From an uncultured Gemmiger sp. (GTDB lineage Bacteria; Bacillota; Clostridia; Oscillospirales; Ruminococcaceae): a stretch of DNA of 64,000 nucleotides. The stretch is from positions 56,369 to 120,368 of the forward strand of contig CALXHR010000005.1 of the NCBI GenBank assembly GCA_944388175.1, in the 5' to 3' direction. Shown here piece after piece: positions 8,260 through 17,205 of the stretch. Numbering within the stretch: position 1 is the stretch's first letter; the number at the start of each line of letters is the position of its first letter. The notes beneath the pieces are model-generated. The model saw only the letters and a list, made by a program, of their open reading frames with translations, searched no databases and was not told the origin of the DNA. The translations under genes were made by a program, and so were the position numbers.

Positions 8260-9780
8260 TCACAGTTGGTACAGCGCGGTGTACTTTTCGGTCAGGTAGC
8301 GCGTGTAATGCGCGGGGTCAAACGCGCCGCCGCACAGGCTTTGCACCAGCCAGGCGGGTTCCTGCGCGTTGCCCCAGCGCCACAGGCGGGCGCACAGCGC
8401 GTCTTTCAGCGGCTGCAGGTCGCCGGCGGCCCACTGGGCGTCGAAATCCTGCGTGCGGCGCAAATCGTCCACCGCCTGCGCCGCGTAGGCGCTGCCGAGG
8501 GCATAACTCGGGAAATAGCCCAAATCGCCCATGGCCCAGTGGATATCCTGCAAACAGCCGTGGGCGTCGTCGGGCACGTCCAGGCCCAGGTATTGCTTGT
8601 ACTTTTCGTTCCAGGCGGCGGGCAGGTCGGCCACGGCCAGCGTGCCCTGCAGCAGGGCTTTTTCCAGCTCGTAGCGCACCATAATGTGCAGCGCGTAGGT
8701 CAGTTCGTCGGCTTCGGTGCGGATCAGCCCCGGCTCGGCCCGGTTGACGGCGCGCCAGACTTCCTCCTCGCTGACGGTTGCCAGCTGCGCGGGGAACAGT
8801 TCGCGCAAAATCGGGTACAGGCAGCGCATAAAGGCGCGGCTGCGGCCGACGTAATTCTCAAACAGGCGGCTCTGGCTCTCGTGCAGGCCCATCGTCGCGC
8901 CGCCCGTCAGCACGGTGTAGTCGTAGGCGGGGTCGATGTGCCGCTCATACAGCGCGTGGCCGCCCTCGTGCAGGACGCTGTACAGGTTGGAAAAGACGTC
9001 CCGCGGCTGGTAATGCGTCGTCAGGCGCACATCGCCGCGCCAGAACTGCGTGGTAAAGGGGTGCTCGCTCTCGGCCAGCAGGCAGTGCTCGGGTTCCAGG
9101 CCCCACAGCGCCATCACCCGGCGCGAAAGCTCGCGCTGGGCGTCCAGCGGCCAGTCCTGGTCGAGGAAATCGGTGCGCACCGGCGCGCCGTGGTCGCGGA
9201 TGGCCGCCAGCAGCGGCACGATGGCCGCGCGCAGCGTGTCAAAGAACGCATCGCACTGGGCGATGGTCAGCCCGCGCTCATACCGGTCAAGCCAGACCTC
9301 GTAGGGGTCTTTGCCGGGGGCAAAATACTGCGCCTGCGCGCGGCGCGCGGCCACAATCTGCTCGAGATACGGCGCAAAGGCGGCGAAATCGTTCTGGCGC
9401 TTGGCCTGCGTCCACACCGGGATGCTGTGCTGGACCAGCTTGGTAAAAGCCGCGTACTCCGCCGCCGGGATGCGCGCAATCTCGTCGTACTGGCGCTGCA
9501 GTTCGCGCACTTCGGCGGCCTGCTGGGCGTCCTCGGCTTCGGCGGCCGCGGTTTGCAGCAGCGCGGCGGTGTCGGCGTTGACCAGCAAATCAAACTGCGC
9601 GCGGGAGAGTACCTCGCACGCTTCGGCGCGGCCGGCGGCGCTTTGCGGCGGGGCGACGGTCTCGGCGTCAAAGTCGATGGCGGCCAGCGCGTAGTTGTAG
9701 GCGTACAGCTGTTTTTGCAGCGCCCGCAAACGGCGCAGAGAATCTTTCACAAAAACACGACCTTTCGTCAGGTTTTTCAT
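8260..9780 (-). CDS. M32 family metallocarboxypeptidase
   Basis: A 506-residue zinc carboxypeptidase of the M32 (Taq/Pfu carboxypeptidase) family at full length. The HExxH zinc site is HEGGHALYE at residues 271-279, followed at the expected distance by HESQSRLFEN, which carries the third ligand region. The enzyme trims C-terminal residues of peptides in the cytosol and is largely helical. The ATG at 9780 has AAAGGGGA about 10 bp upstream; an internal GTG at residue 11 preceded by AAAGG is an alternative start. It leads a two-gene unit with the thioredoxin-reductase-like gene. Confidence 0.9.
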   Translation of the reverse strand: MKNLTKGRVFVKDSLRRLRALQKQLYAYNYALAAIDFDAETVAPPQSAAGRAEACEVLSRAQFDLLVNADTAALLQTAAAEAEDAQQAAEVRELQRQYDEIARIPAAEYAAFTKLVQHSIPVWTQAKRQNDFAAFAPYLEQIVAARRAQAQYFAPGKDPYEVWLDRYERGLTIAQCDAFFDTLRAAIVPLLAAIRDHGAPVRTDFLDQDWPLDAQRELSRRVMALWGLEPEHCLLAESEHPFTTQFWRGDVRLTTHYQPRDVFSNLYSVLHEGGHALYERHIDPAYDYTVLTGGATMGLHESQSRLFENYVGRSRAFMRCLYPILRELFPAQLATVSEEEVWRAVNRAEPGLIRTEADELTYALHIMVRYELEKALLQGTLAVADLPAAWNEKYKQYLGLDVPDDAHGCLQDIHWAMGDLGYFPSYALGSAYAAQAVDDLRRTQDFDAQWAAGDLQPLKDALCARLWRWGNAQEPAWLVQSLCGGAFDPAHYTRYLTEKYTALYQL

Positions 9781-9844
9781 TTCCGGGCAGTCCCCTTTGC
9801 GGGGTTAGCACCTGTATTGTACCACACCGCGGCAGCTTTTTCCA

Positions 9845-9873
9845 TTGCCAGAACCGCTATTTTGTGGTATGGT
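9845..9873 (+). promoter_or_regulatory. Promoter for GT2 and zinc-ribbon genes
   Basis: TTGCCA, 17-bp spacer, TATGGT, with an extended -10 TGG just before it. On the opposite strand the M32 gene has its own extended -10 (TGGTACAAT, 9834-9826). Confidence 0.55.
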
Positions 9874-9900
9874 GTTATAGGGGGAAAGGGGGCGCATGCC

Positions 9901-10752
9901 ATGCCGCAGACCAAACCGCTCGTCAGTGTGATTGTGCCGATCTACAACGCCAAAGACCATATTGCCCGCTGTGTCGAGAGCATCCGCCGCCAGACGTACG
10001 AAAACCTCGAGATTCTGCTGCTCAACGACGGCAGCGAGGACGTCAGCCTGCCGGTGTGCCAGATGTTCGCCCGCGTCGACAAGCGCATCACCCTCATCGA
10101 CAAAGCCAACAGCGGCGTGGCCGCCACGCGCAACCTGGGGCTGCGGTACGCCACCGGCGAATACCTGCAGTTTGTGGACGCCGACGACACGCTGCTGCCC
10201 AACGCCACCGAACTGCTGGTGGACCGCGCGCAGCGCTTTGCCGCCGACCTGGTCATTGCGCACTACAACCGCATCACGCCGCGGCGCGCCCGCGGCGAGG
10301 GCGAACCCAAGCGCGCGCCCCGGCCCGACAAAGTGCAGACCTTCGGCTTTTTGCTGGAAGGTCCCATGGACAAGCAGGCGTTTGCCGCCGGCCTGATGCA
10401 GGAACCCGCCAGCTTTTACTACGGCGTGATGTGGAACAAGCTCTACCGCGCCGACATCGTGCATGCGCACGACGATATCCTGTGTGCCGAGGACCTCGAC
10501 TGGTCGGAGGACCTCTACTTCAACCTCAGCTACATCCGCTATGCCGAGCGTTTCTACGCCCTGTCCACGCCGGTTTACAACTACTACAACACCCCCGGCA
10601 GCGCCGTGCACACGGTGCTGAACCCCGTCAACGTCGTCACGACGCGCAAGGCGCTGTTCAGCTACTACAAAGCGCTGTACGAACAGATGGGCCTGTATGA
10701 GGAATACAAGCCCCAGATCTACAAATACCTGGTTGCCGCCGCCGAGACTTAA
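9901..10752 (+). CDS. Family 2 glycosyltransferase
   Basis: A 283-residue GT-A fold glycosyltransferase. The N-terminus VSVIVPIYNAKDHIARCVES and the metal-binding VDADD at residues 92-96 are classic GT2 features. GT2 enzymes transfer a sugar from a nucleotide donor, often to cell-surface glycans; donor and acceptor cannot be named. There are no membrane segments. The ATG at 9901 has AAAGGGGG about 9 bp upstream. The zinc-ribbon gene follows after 27 bp, so the two are probably one unit. Confidence 0.85.
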   Translation: MPQTKPLVSVIVPIYNAKDHIARCVESIRRQTYENLEILLLNDGSEDVSLPVCQMFARVDKRITLIDKANSGVAATRNLGLRYATGEYLQFVDADDTLLPNATELLVDRAQRFAADLVIAHYNRITPRRARGEGEPKRAPRPDKVQTFGFLLEGPMDKQAFAAGLMQEPASFYYGVMWNKLYRADIVHAHDDILCAEDLDWSEDLYFNLSYIRYAERFYALSTPVYNYYNTPGSAVHTVLNPVNVVTTRKALFSYYKALYEQMGLYEEYKPQIYKYLVAAAET

Positions 10753-10779
10753 GACGGCGCAGAAAGGAGCTTTTCCCGT

Positions 10780-11802
10780 ATGAAACATTGCCCGAACTGC
10801 GGGGCCCTGTGCCCCTGGCCCGGCCAGAAATTCTGCCAGAAATGCGGCGCGCCGCTCTCCGACACGCCGCCCCAGGCCACGCCCGGCTACGCCGGGGACG
10901 AAGCCGCCGTGCGCCGCAAACGCCTGATCGCAGGCGTTGCGGCGGCCGCGGTGGTCGTGGTGGCGGCGGTGGGCATCGCCATCTGGGCGCTGGCCCCGCA
11001 CAGCCGGCAGCCCGCCACGCCGGTGGACGCCCCGGCCCCGACGCCGGCCGCCACGCCGCGGCCCACTGCCAACACCGCCAACACCCCCGAAACGGCCGAG
11101 AGCGCCGTGCCGGAACTGGACCACACGCTGCTGTACCTGGAGGGCCTGCCCGAGACCGAGGGCCTGACGCTGACGGTCAACGGCGCGCCGGCCGCCTGGC
11201 AGACCGACGCCGCCGGGCGCCTTTGCATCGACCAGAGCGCCGTGACCCAAAGCGACACGCTGCTGCGCGCCGTGCTGCCCCAGGGCGAAAACCGCTGGCT
11301 GACCGCCACGGCGCTGGTGTCCCGCCCGGGCAACCAGACGGCCAGCTTTGGCGCCCTGCGCGAAAGCGACGCGCAGGGCTGCAGCGCACAGCCCGACGAC
11401 GATTTTATCGGAACGCTGCTTTCGCTGTACTACCGTTCGCTGCTGAAAGCCTACAACTCCGGCCAGGTGGCGGACCTGCGCTTCTCGACCGATATGAACG
11501 ACCAGAGTTACCAGACGGCCATCGTCAACGGCGCGTACAACGCCGTGGCCTACGACCTGGACCGCTCTGACATGTGGTTCACGCTGGAGGGCATCGCCTA
11601 CCGCGAAGGCACCGTCACGCTGAACGCCGCCGGCCAGTGGTACGGCGTCAACCGCAACACCGGCGCCGACGAAGCCGGCACCGACTACCTGACCATCCAG
11701 CTGCTGTGGCGCGACGGCATGTGGCAGGTGGACCGCTGCGTGCCCTGCACCGAGGAAGAATACCACAACGGCACGCTGCGCATCACGCCGCCCATGGCGT
11801 AA
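10780..11802 (+). CDS. Zinc-ribbon, single-pass membrane protein of unknown function
   Basis: A 340-residue protein. An N-terminal zinc ribbon (Cys4-x2-Cys7, Cys19-x2-Cys22) is followed by one transmembrane helix at residues 49-71, an Ala/Pro/Thr linker, and an exported domain of about 230 residues rich in Asp, Tyr and Thr. This layout (cytosolic zinc ribbon, membrane anchor, outer domain) is common in Firmicutes proteins of unknown role. AAAGGAG precedes the ATG. It is the second gene after the GT2 gene and ends at a strong terminator. Confidence 0.7.
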   Translation: MKHCPNCGALCPWPGQKFCQKCGAPLSDTPPQATPGYAGDEAAVRRKRLIAGVAAAAVVVVAAVGIAIWALAPHSRQPATPVDAPAPTPAATPRPTANTANTPETAESAVPELDHTLLYLEGLPETEGLTLTVNGAPAAWQTDAAGRLCIDQSAVTQSDTLLRAVLPQGENRWLTATALVSRPGNQTASFGALRESDAQGCSAQPDDDFIGTLLSLYYRSLLKAYNSGQVADLRFSTDMNDQSYQTAIVNGAYNAVAYDLDRSDMWFTLEGIAYREGTVTLNAAGQWYGVNRNTGADEAGTDYLTIQLLWRDGMWQVDRCVPCTEEEYHNGTLRITPPMA

Positions 11803-11818
11803 CCCCCGCACACCGCAA

Positions 11819-11853
11819 CCGGCAGCCCTGCAAAGCAGGGCTGCCGGTTTTTT
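11819..11853 (+). terminator. Strong intrinsic terminator
   Basis: A 13-bp perfect stem (11819-11831 with 11835-11847), AAA loop, then six T. Ends the GT2/zinc-ribbon unit. Confidence 0.9.
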
Positions 11854-11927
11854 ATTTGCGCGCAAAAAAGGCGGCGCGCCAGCGGGCGTTCCGCGCCCGC
11901 TTTATGGAGTTTTGCGCCGTTTTAAGG

Positions 11928-11956
11928 TTGACATTTTTACACCAAAAGCGTTTAAT
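11928..11956 (+). promoter_or_regulatory. Consensus promoter for GntR regulator gene
   Basis: A perfect TTGACA, 17-bp spacer, TTTAAT in a locally AT-rich stretch, 60 bp upstream of the GntR gene. Confidence 0.75.
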
Positions 11957-12015
11957 AATATGGTAAGAAAAATTTTTTTTGGGAATGCATTCATTTCACA
12001 GGTGGGAGGTCGATC

Positions 12016-12762
12016 ATGCCGCGCCGTAAGTTCACCCAGATTTATGCGGAACTTAAAAAGCGCATTGAAACCGGCGTGTACACCGTCGGCCAGCTTCTCC
12101 CCTCTGAAAACACGCTGATCCGGGAGTTTGCCTGTTCCCGCAACACCGTGCGCCGCGCAATTTCCGGCCTGGTGCGGGACGGCTATGTGCAGACCTGGCA
12201 GGGGCGGGGCGTCTGCAACATCTACCAGCCGCTGGAACCGTCCTCCTACACGATGGACACCATTGAATCCTTTGCCGAAGCTTCCCGCCGCACCGGGCAA
12301 AACGGCACCTCGCGCATCGTCTGTTTTGAAGCTTGCGAAGCCGACGAAGCGCTGGCGCGCAAGACAGGGTTCCCGCAGGGGACGGCGCTGTTCCACCAGA
12401 TCTGCATCCACCAGATCGAAGGCGTGCCCCGCATTTTGAACCACAACTATTTCCGCCGGGATTGCATGCCCGAACTGACGGCCGAAATTTCGTCCGGGTC
12501 CATCTACCATTACCTGGAAGATGAATTGGGCATGTCCATTGTGACCAGCAAACGCATTTTTACGGTGGAGCACGCCACCGAGGAGGACCGCACCTACCTG
12601 CAGCTGGACGGTTACGACTGCCTGGCGGTGGTGTGCAGCCAGACCTATAACAGCGAGGGCGTCATGTTTGAGTACACCCAGGCCCGCCATTACCCGGGCG
12701 TGTTCCGCTTCCAGAGCAACGCGGTGCGCCAGCGCCCCGGCGCCCCTGCTTCCACCCCCTGA
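12016..12762 (+). CDS. GntR-family regulator, HutC/TreR type
   Basis: A 248-residue transcription factor. Residues 1-70 form the winged helix-turn-helix (QIYAELKKRIETGVYTVGQ, then PSENTLIREF and NTVRRA), and residues 90-235 match a UTRA ligand-binding domain as in TreR, which senses phosphorylated sugars. The ligand is unknown. GGGAGG lies 7 bp before the ATG. The strong upstream promoter suggests steady transcription; the likely targets are itself or the alpha/beta hydrolase gene downstream, but no shared operator is obvious. Confidence 0.85.
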   Translation: MPRRKFTQIYAELKKRIETGVYTVGQLLPSENTLIREFACSRNTVRRAISGLVRDGYVQTWQGRGVCNIYQPLEPSSYTMDTIESFAEASRRTGQNGTSRIVCFEACEADEALARKTGFPQGTALFHQICIHQIEGVPRILNHNYFRRDCMPELTAEISSGSIYHYLEDELGMSIVTSKRIFTVEHATEEDRTYLQLDGYDCLAVVCSQTYNSEGVMFEYTQARHYPGVFRFQSNAVRQRPGAPASTP

Positions 12763-12798
12763 ACCCACAAAAGCGGCCGGCAAAAAGGGTGCTGCCTT

Positions 12799-12845
12799 TG
12801 GTGCGGCCGGGGGGATTCAAACCTCTGGCCTTTGGCGTCGGAGAG
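12799..12845 (-). other. tRNA 3'-end-like remnant
   Basis: Read on the minus strand, the segment ends with GGTTTGAATCC, a C-rich run, and GCCGCACCA, resembling a T-loop plus acceptor and CCA. The T-stem has two mismatches and no matching 5' acceptor, D-arm or anticodon arm exists, so it is not a working tRNA. It may be a relic of a tRNA-associated integration, or chance. Confidence 0.3.
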
Positions 12846-12874
12846 CTGTAAATATCTGGCAGAATATAATGATA

Positions 12875-12915
12875 CAGCGCGGGAAGTTGTGCAGCATGCA
12901 CAACTTCCCGCGCTG
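12875..12915. terminator. Perfect 19-bp hairpin after the GntR gene
   Basis: CAGCGCGGGAAGTTGTGCA at 12875-12893, loop GCA, and its exact complement at 12897-12915, followed by GTCTTTG. It may terminate the GntR transcript although the T-run is poor. The rest of the 359-bp gap (12763-13121) holds the tRNA-like remnant and the next promoter; I see no gene. Confidence 0.5.
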
Positions 12916-13076
12916 GTCTTTGTACAAATAAGACAGTGTCAGGATATAAAATTCCTCTGACGGAACAGATGAAAAAACAAACGTGGTCAAAAACTGCCCT
13001 ACAGCACGGCAAACCCATAGGAATCCCTTGCGCTGCGGATGCCGAAAACCGGCTATACTTTTCTCTCTGCGCGCTG

Positions 13077-13082
13077 TATAAT
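13077..13082 (+). promoter_or_regulatory. Possible -10 box for alpha/beta hydrolase gene
   Basis: A perfect TATAAT 40 bp upstream of the hydrolase ATG; no convincing -35 box. Another possible -10, TATACT, lies at 13054-13059. Confidence 0.35.
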
Positions 13083-13121
13083 GGGGGCAACACCAAACCG
13101 ATATTTCACGGGGTGACGACC

Positions 13122-13937
13122 ATGCAAGAAAAAGTCTATCCGACGCCCTGCGGGGAGATTCATTACTGGGTCGGCGTCGGCCGGACCCCGGAAACGGTCA
13201 CGCTGGTTTTCCTCCCCGGGTTGACCGCAGACCATCGGCTGTTTGACAAACAGGTCGCCTATTTTGAGGGGAAATACAACATGCTGGTGTGGGACGCCCC
13301 CGGCCATGGCGCTTCCTGGCCGTTCCGGCTGACATTTTCCCTGATGGACAAAGCAAAATGGCTGGACGGGATTTTGTGCGCGGAAAACCTGCGCCATCCG
13401 GTGATCATAGGGCAATCCATGGGTGGCTATGTGGGCCAGGCCTATGCGGAGCTGTTCCCCGACAAATTGAAGGGCTTTGTCTCCCTTGATTCGGCCCCTT
13501 TGCAAAGAAAATATGTGACGGGCCTCGAATTATGGCTCCTCAAACGGATGGAACCGGTCTACCGCCACTGCCCATGGAAGTCCCTGCTGAAAACCGGGTC
13601 AAAAGGCGTGGCCACCTCCGCCTACGGGCAAGCCCTGATGCGCGACATGATGATGGCCTACGACGGCGACCAGGAACGATACGCCCAACTCGCGGGGCAT
13701 GGGTTCCGGATATTGGCCCAGGCCATGGAATCCAACCTTGCTTACAAAATCCCCTGCCCGGCGCTGCTGATCTGCGGGGAGCAGGACCGCGCCGGTTCCT
13801 GCATCCGGTATAACAAGGCGTGGCACAAACATACCGGCATTCCGCTGGTGTGGATCCGGAACGCCGGGCACAATGTCAACACCGACGCACCGGACGAGGT
13901 GAACGCGCTCCTTGTGAAATTTCTCGAGAAGCTGTAA
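13122..13937 (+). CDS. Alpha/beta hydrolase
   Basis: A 271-residue alpha/beta-hydrolase fold protein. The nucleophile elbow is GQSMGG with Ser99; the oxyanion-region motif VFLPGLTADHR is at residues 29-39; the catalytic acid is probably in GEQDRAG and the histidine in AGHNVN near the C-terminus. It has no signal peptide, so it acts in the cytosol on an unknown ester, amide or similar substrate. I placed the start at the ATG with GGGGTGAC upstream; the ORF is open to 12936 but without a ribosome binding site. Codons are noticeably richer in A/T than in neighbouring genes, a weak sign of separate origin. Confidence 0.8.
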   Translation: MQEKVYPTPCGEIHYWVGVGRTPETVTLVFLPGLTADHRLFDKQVAYFEGKYNMLVWDAPGHGASWPFRLTFSLMDKAKWLDGILCAENLRHPVIIGQSMGGYVGQAYAELFPDKLKGFVSLDSAPLQRKYVTGLELWLLKRMEPVYRHCPWKSLLKTGSKGVATSAYGQALMRDMMMAYDGDQERYAQLAGHGFRILAQAMESNLAYKIPCPALLICGEQDRAGSCIRYNKAWHKHTGIPLVWIRNAGHNVNTDAPDEVNALLVKFLEKL

Positions 13938-13999
13938 GGGGTGTATTGCTGCGCAGCAATGCACCCGCCGCTGGGGAAGCGGCGCCTGTTTCCAAAACA

Positions 14000-14039
14000 A
14001 AGCCCCCGGCGCGCCGCGATGGCGGCGCGCCGGGGGCTT
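14000..14039. terminator. Bidirectional terminator between convergent units
   Basis: An 18-bp perfect GC-rich stem (14000-14017 with 14022-14039), GATG loop. On the minus strand it is followed by TGTTTTGG, so it ends the beta-mannan operon; on the plus strand it closes the hydrolase gene. Confidence 0.8.
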
Positions 14040-14050
14040 CCGCGTTGGTT

Positions 14051-16210
14051 TTATGCCTGCGCGTGCAGCCAGGCGATGTAGCCCGGCACCTCGCCGCGCA
14101 GCGCGGGCAGCGGCAGGCCGGGGGCGGCCAGGGCCTCGCCGGCGTGGGCCGTTTCGTCCGTGCCGCCGGTGTACCGCGCCTGCACGGCGTAGCGCGCGCC
14201 GGGGCGGGCAAAGGGCAGCGGCTGGCGGCGGCCGTCGAGCGTTGCGCCGGCGGCAAAGACCACAGCTTCACTGCCGTCCGCCGCGGCGATGGCCCACACC
14301 GCGCCCCTGCCGTCGGGCGCGGCCAGGCGGTAGTAGCTGCCGCTGCGCAGCAGCGCGCCGTGGTCGCGGTAGAACTGCACAAAGGGGTGCAGCGCCGCGA
14401 TTTCATCCGCGGTATACCGGGTCAGGTCCAGCTCAAAGCCAAAGGTGCCGGTCAGCGCAGCCGCCATGCGCGCTTCGACGCTGGCGGTGCGGCCGGTGCA
14501 GTGGTTGGGCACCGTCGAGTAGTGTGCCCCCATGACGCAGGGCGGGTAACAGAAACTGGTGCCGTACTGGATCATCTGCCGGTCCAGCGCGTCGGTGTTG
14601 TCGCTGGCCCAGATTTGCGGCGCATAGTACAGCATGCCGCAGTCAAACCGCGCGCCGCCGCCGGCGCAGTTTTCCAGCAGCAGGTCGGGGTAGCGGTCGG
14701 TCAGTTTTTGCTGCAGGTCGTACACGCCCAGCACATAGCGGTGGTACACCTCGCCCTGGCGGGCGGCGGGCAGCGCCGCGCTGTACACATTGGCCAGGCT
14801 GCGGTTCATATCCCACTTGAGGTAGCGCACCGGGCAGGCATCCAGCAGCGCCGTGAGCTGCTGCCAGATGTTTTCGCGTACCTCGGCGCGGGAGAAATCC
14901 AGCACATACTGGTTGCGGATGGCCAGCGTTTCCCGCCCGGGGATGTGCAGCGCCCAGTCGGGGTGGGCGCGGTAGAGGTCCGAGTCGGGGCTGACGGCTT
15001 CCGGCTCGACCCAGATGCCAAAATCCAGCCCCAGGGCGTTGACTTTTTTACACAGCCCCGCCACGCCGCCGGGCAGTTTGCGGCGGTCGGCCACCCAGTC
15101 GCCCAGGCTCGTCGTATCGGCGTCGCGGCCCTTAAACCAGCCGTCGTCCAGCACAAAGAGGTCGGCGTGGGCGGCTTTGGCCGCGGCGGCCAGCGCCAGC
15201 AGTTTGCCCTCGTCAAAATCAAAATAGCAGGCTTCCCAGCTGTTGAGCAGCACGGGCCGCGGCGCGGCCAAATCGGCCCAGCGCGGCGGGATCAGGTGGC
15301 GGCGGATGGCGTCATGGAAAGCGCGGCTCATGCCGCCGAGGCCCGCGCCGCTGTACACAAACGCGGCTTCCGGCGTCGTGAACCGCTCGCCGGGGGCCAG
15401 CGTCCAGGCAAAACGGAACGGCTCGATGCCCAAAGCCAGCCGCACCCCTGCCACCGTGCGCTCGGCCTGGATGCGGTAGTTGCCGCTGTAGACGAGCGCC
15501 GCGCCCCAGCATGCACCGTGTTCCTCGCCCGCGTCGGGCGTGCACAGCACGGCAAAGGGGTTGTGCGCGTGGGTGGGGATGCCGCCGACGCTGCCCACGC
15601 TCTGCACGCCGGGGCGCACCGCGGCGCGGCAGGGCGTGCGCTCGGCCGCCCAGTCGCCGTCAAAGGTGATGAGGTCCAGCGCCGGGGTGTCGGCTTTGGC
15701 AAAGTCCACCACGGCCGACGGCACGCCGCGCAGCGTCACCGGCGCGCGGCCGGTGTTCTCAACGATGGCCGCGCGGGTGATGACATCGCACCCCGGCAGC
15801 ACGCCGTACAACAGCGTGACGGTCAGGCCGGCCGCGTCGCGCAGGGTCAGGCGCAGCGTCTCGGCCCCGTCGCCGTCGCGGAAGGCCGGCAGCCCCGGCA
15901 GGGCGTACTTGCCGGGCAGCACTTCGGCCCCGGCAAAGCGCAGGTCGCCGGCGACGGTGCCGTCGGGCCATTCCGGCGCAAAAAACGGCGCGTGGTTGTC
16001 GCCCAGGCCGGGGGCCGGGTACTCCTGCGGCAGGCGGTCGGGCCAGCAGCCGGGGTCGTTGTGCGGCGCGGGCGGCAGCGCAGGGGCGGTGCGGCACAGC
16101 GGGCCGTAGTACAGGTGCAGCAGGCGGCCGGCGTCGTCCGCCGCCAGCCAGTAGCTGGTATGGGCGGTGTGCAAACCGAACCGGCGGGCGGTAAAGTCAG
16201 CGTGGATCAT
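14051..16210 (-). CDS. Alpha-galactosidase, GH36 (mannan locus)
   Basis: A 719-residue GH36 enzyme. It has an N-terminal beta-sandwich, a central barrel with VLDDGWF, FGIWVEPE and the nucleophile Asp467 in KWDMNR, and the acid/base Asp537 in SDNTDA. There is no signal peptide. In this locus it should remove alpha-1,6-galactose side groups from imported galacto-manno-oligosaccharides. The ATG at 16210 has AAAGGAG 12 bp upstream; a TTG four codons earlier abuts that site and is less likely. It is the last gene of the minus-strand operon, before the terminator at 14000-14039. Confidence 0.9.
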   Translation of the reverse strand: MIHADFTARRFGLHTAHTSYWLAADDAGRLLHLYYGPLCRTAPALPPAPHNDPGCWPDRLPQEYPAPGLGDNHAPFFAPEWPDGTVAGDLRFAGAEVLPGKYALPGLPAFRDGDGAETLRLTLRDAAGLTVTLLYGVLPGCDVITRAAIVENTGRAPVTLRGVPSAVVDFAKADTPALDLITFDGDWAAERTPCRAAVRPGVQSVGSVGGIPTHAHNPFAVLCTPDAGEEHGACWGAALVYSGNYRIQAERTVAGVRLALGIEPFRFAWTLAPGERFTTPEAAFVYSGAGLGGMSRAFHDAIRRHLIPPRWADLAAPRPVLLNSWEACYFDFDEGKLLALAAAAKAAHADLFVLDDGWFKGRDADTTSLGDWVADRRKLPGGVAGLCKKVNALGLDFGIWVEPEAVSPDSDLYRAHPDWALHIPGRETLAIRNQYVLDFSRAEVRENIWQQLTALLDACPVRYLKWDMNRSLANVYSAALPAARQGEVYHRYVLGVYDLQQKLTDRYPDLLLENCAGGGARFDCGMLYYAPQIWASDNTDALDRQMIQYGTSFCYPPCVMGAHYSTVPNHCTGRTASVEARMAAALTGTFGFELDLTRYTADEIAALHPFVQFYRDHGALLRSGSYYRLAAPDGRGAVWAIAAADGSEAVVFAAGATLDGRRQPLPFARPGARYAVQARYTGGTDETAHAGEALAAPGLPLPALRGEVPGYIAWLHAQA

Positions 16211-16257
16211 AGGGGGAAGCAACTCCTTTCAAAACGGGCTTGCGCCGCGTTTTTGCG

Positions 16258-17169
16258 TCAGCCTTGGCGCCAGGCTTCCCGGATGACCTCCAGGGCCGGG
16301 GCGTTCCAGAACGAGTACGCGCTGTCATGCGCTTGGTCCAGCGGCCAGTCCCACAGCGCCATACCGCCGAACCAGGGGCGGTTTTGCACGGCGGCAAACA
16401 GGGCGCGGTACCAGCGCGCCTGTTCTTCATCGTCCCGCGCGCCCTGCAGCGTCCAGTCGTTGGGGCGCGCGGCGGAGCCCGCCACCCGCATGCAGCCGCA
16501 CTCGGCAAAAAAGAACGGTTTCTGGCAGTTTTCCACCACGGCCGCAATGCGGTCCAGCTGGCGGGGGAAATCGTCCTCCGGGTAGTAGCCGCTGGCCGCA
16601 ATCACGTCCAGCGCGTCCCAGAAGGGGACGTGCTCCTCGCCATATTTGTCGCAGTTGTAGCCCAGCGCCCCGCCATACACACCGCGCACGGCGGCGATCA
16701 GTGCGCGCCAGTCCGCTTCGCGGCGCTCGCTTTGGGTCATCTCGCACCCCAGCAGCAACAGCTCTATGTCCGCGTTTTGCGCCAGGCGGGCAAAATGCAG
16801 CTGGAACGCCGTGTAAGCGCGGAACCACGGCCCCCAGTTGGTCTCGTTTGGCACCGTGTGGTCAAAAAAGTCGATCCGCGCGCGCCAGGTCCCGTCCAGG
16901 CAGTTGACGGTCGGTTTCCAGAGCACACGCAGGCCCAGGCTGCGGGCATAGGCGGTGAACGCCAGCAGTTCCGCGTCCGCCGTGGTGTGCGCGCCGGCAA
17001 AGTCGATCTCCTCGGCAAAGGGGCCGGCCTGCACGGCGCCGGGGCACAGGATCACGGCATTGGCGCCGGTGCACTGCTGCATCCGGCGCAGCCCGTCGCG
17101 CGCGGCGGCGGTGTCCAGCGCGCCGCGGGGCGAAAACGGGGCGAAGTTGATGGCATGGATCGTTTGCAT
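16258..17169 (-). CDS. GH113-like beta-mannosidase/mannanase
   Basis: A 303-residue TIM-barrel glycoside hydrolase, most like GH113. The putative acid/base is Glu143 in LLLGCEMTQSE and the putative nucleophile Glu223 in FFFAECGCM. There is no signal peptide, so it acts on imported oligosaccharides. GH113 members cut beta-1,4-mannosidic bonds; relatives in gut Firmicutes mannan loci release mannose from the reducing end of manno-oligosaccharides. The assignment rests on motif context and on the neighbouring GH130, epimerase and esterase genes rather than on an alignment. The ATG at 17169 has GAGGG upstream; a TTG six codons earlier does not. Confidence 0.7.
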   Translation of the reverse strand: MQTIHAINFAPFSPRGALDTAAARDGLRRMQQCTGANAVILCPGAVQAGPFAEEIDFAGAHTTADAELLAFTAYARSLGLRVLWKPTVNCLDGTWRARIDFFDHTVPNETNWGPWFRAYTAFQLHFARLAQNADIELLLLGCEMTQSERREADWRALIAAVRGVYGGALGYNCDKYGEEHVPFWDALDVIAASGYYPEDDFPRQLDRIAAVVENCQKPFFFAECGCMRVAGSAARPNDWTLQGARDDEEQARWYRALFAAVQNRPWFGGMALWDWPLDQAHDSAYSFWNAPALEVIREAWRQG

Positions 17170-17205
17170 AAAAGAATTTTCCCTCAACAGTACATACGGT
17201 GTTCG

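Noticed and set aside
7234-9900. Very long plus-strand open frame running into the GT2 gene
   Set aside because: The part before 9901 is antisense to the flavoprotein and M32 genes; the GT2 homology, promoter and ribosome binding site all place the real start at 9901.
9805-11865. Minus-strand open frame of 686 codons opposite the GT2 and zinc-ribbon genes
   Set aside because: Val/Gly/Arg-rich shadow with no recognisable domain; the plus-strand genes have clear domains and ribosome binding sites.
12799-12880. A complete tRNA gene on the minus strand
   Set aside because: Only a 3' end resemblance is present; two T-stem mismatches and no 5' acceptor, D-arm or anticodon arm.
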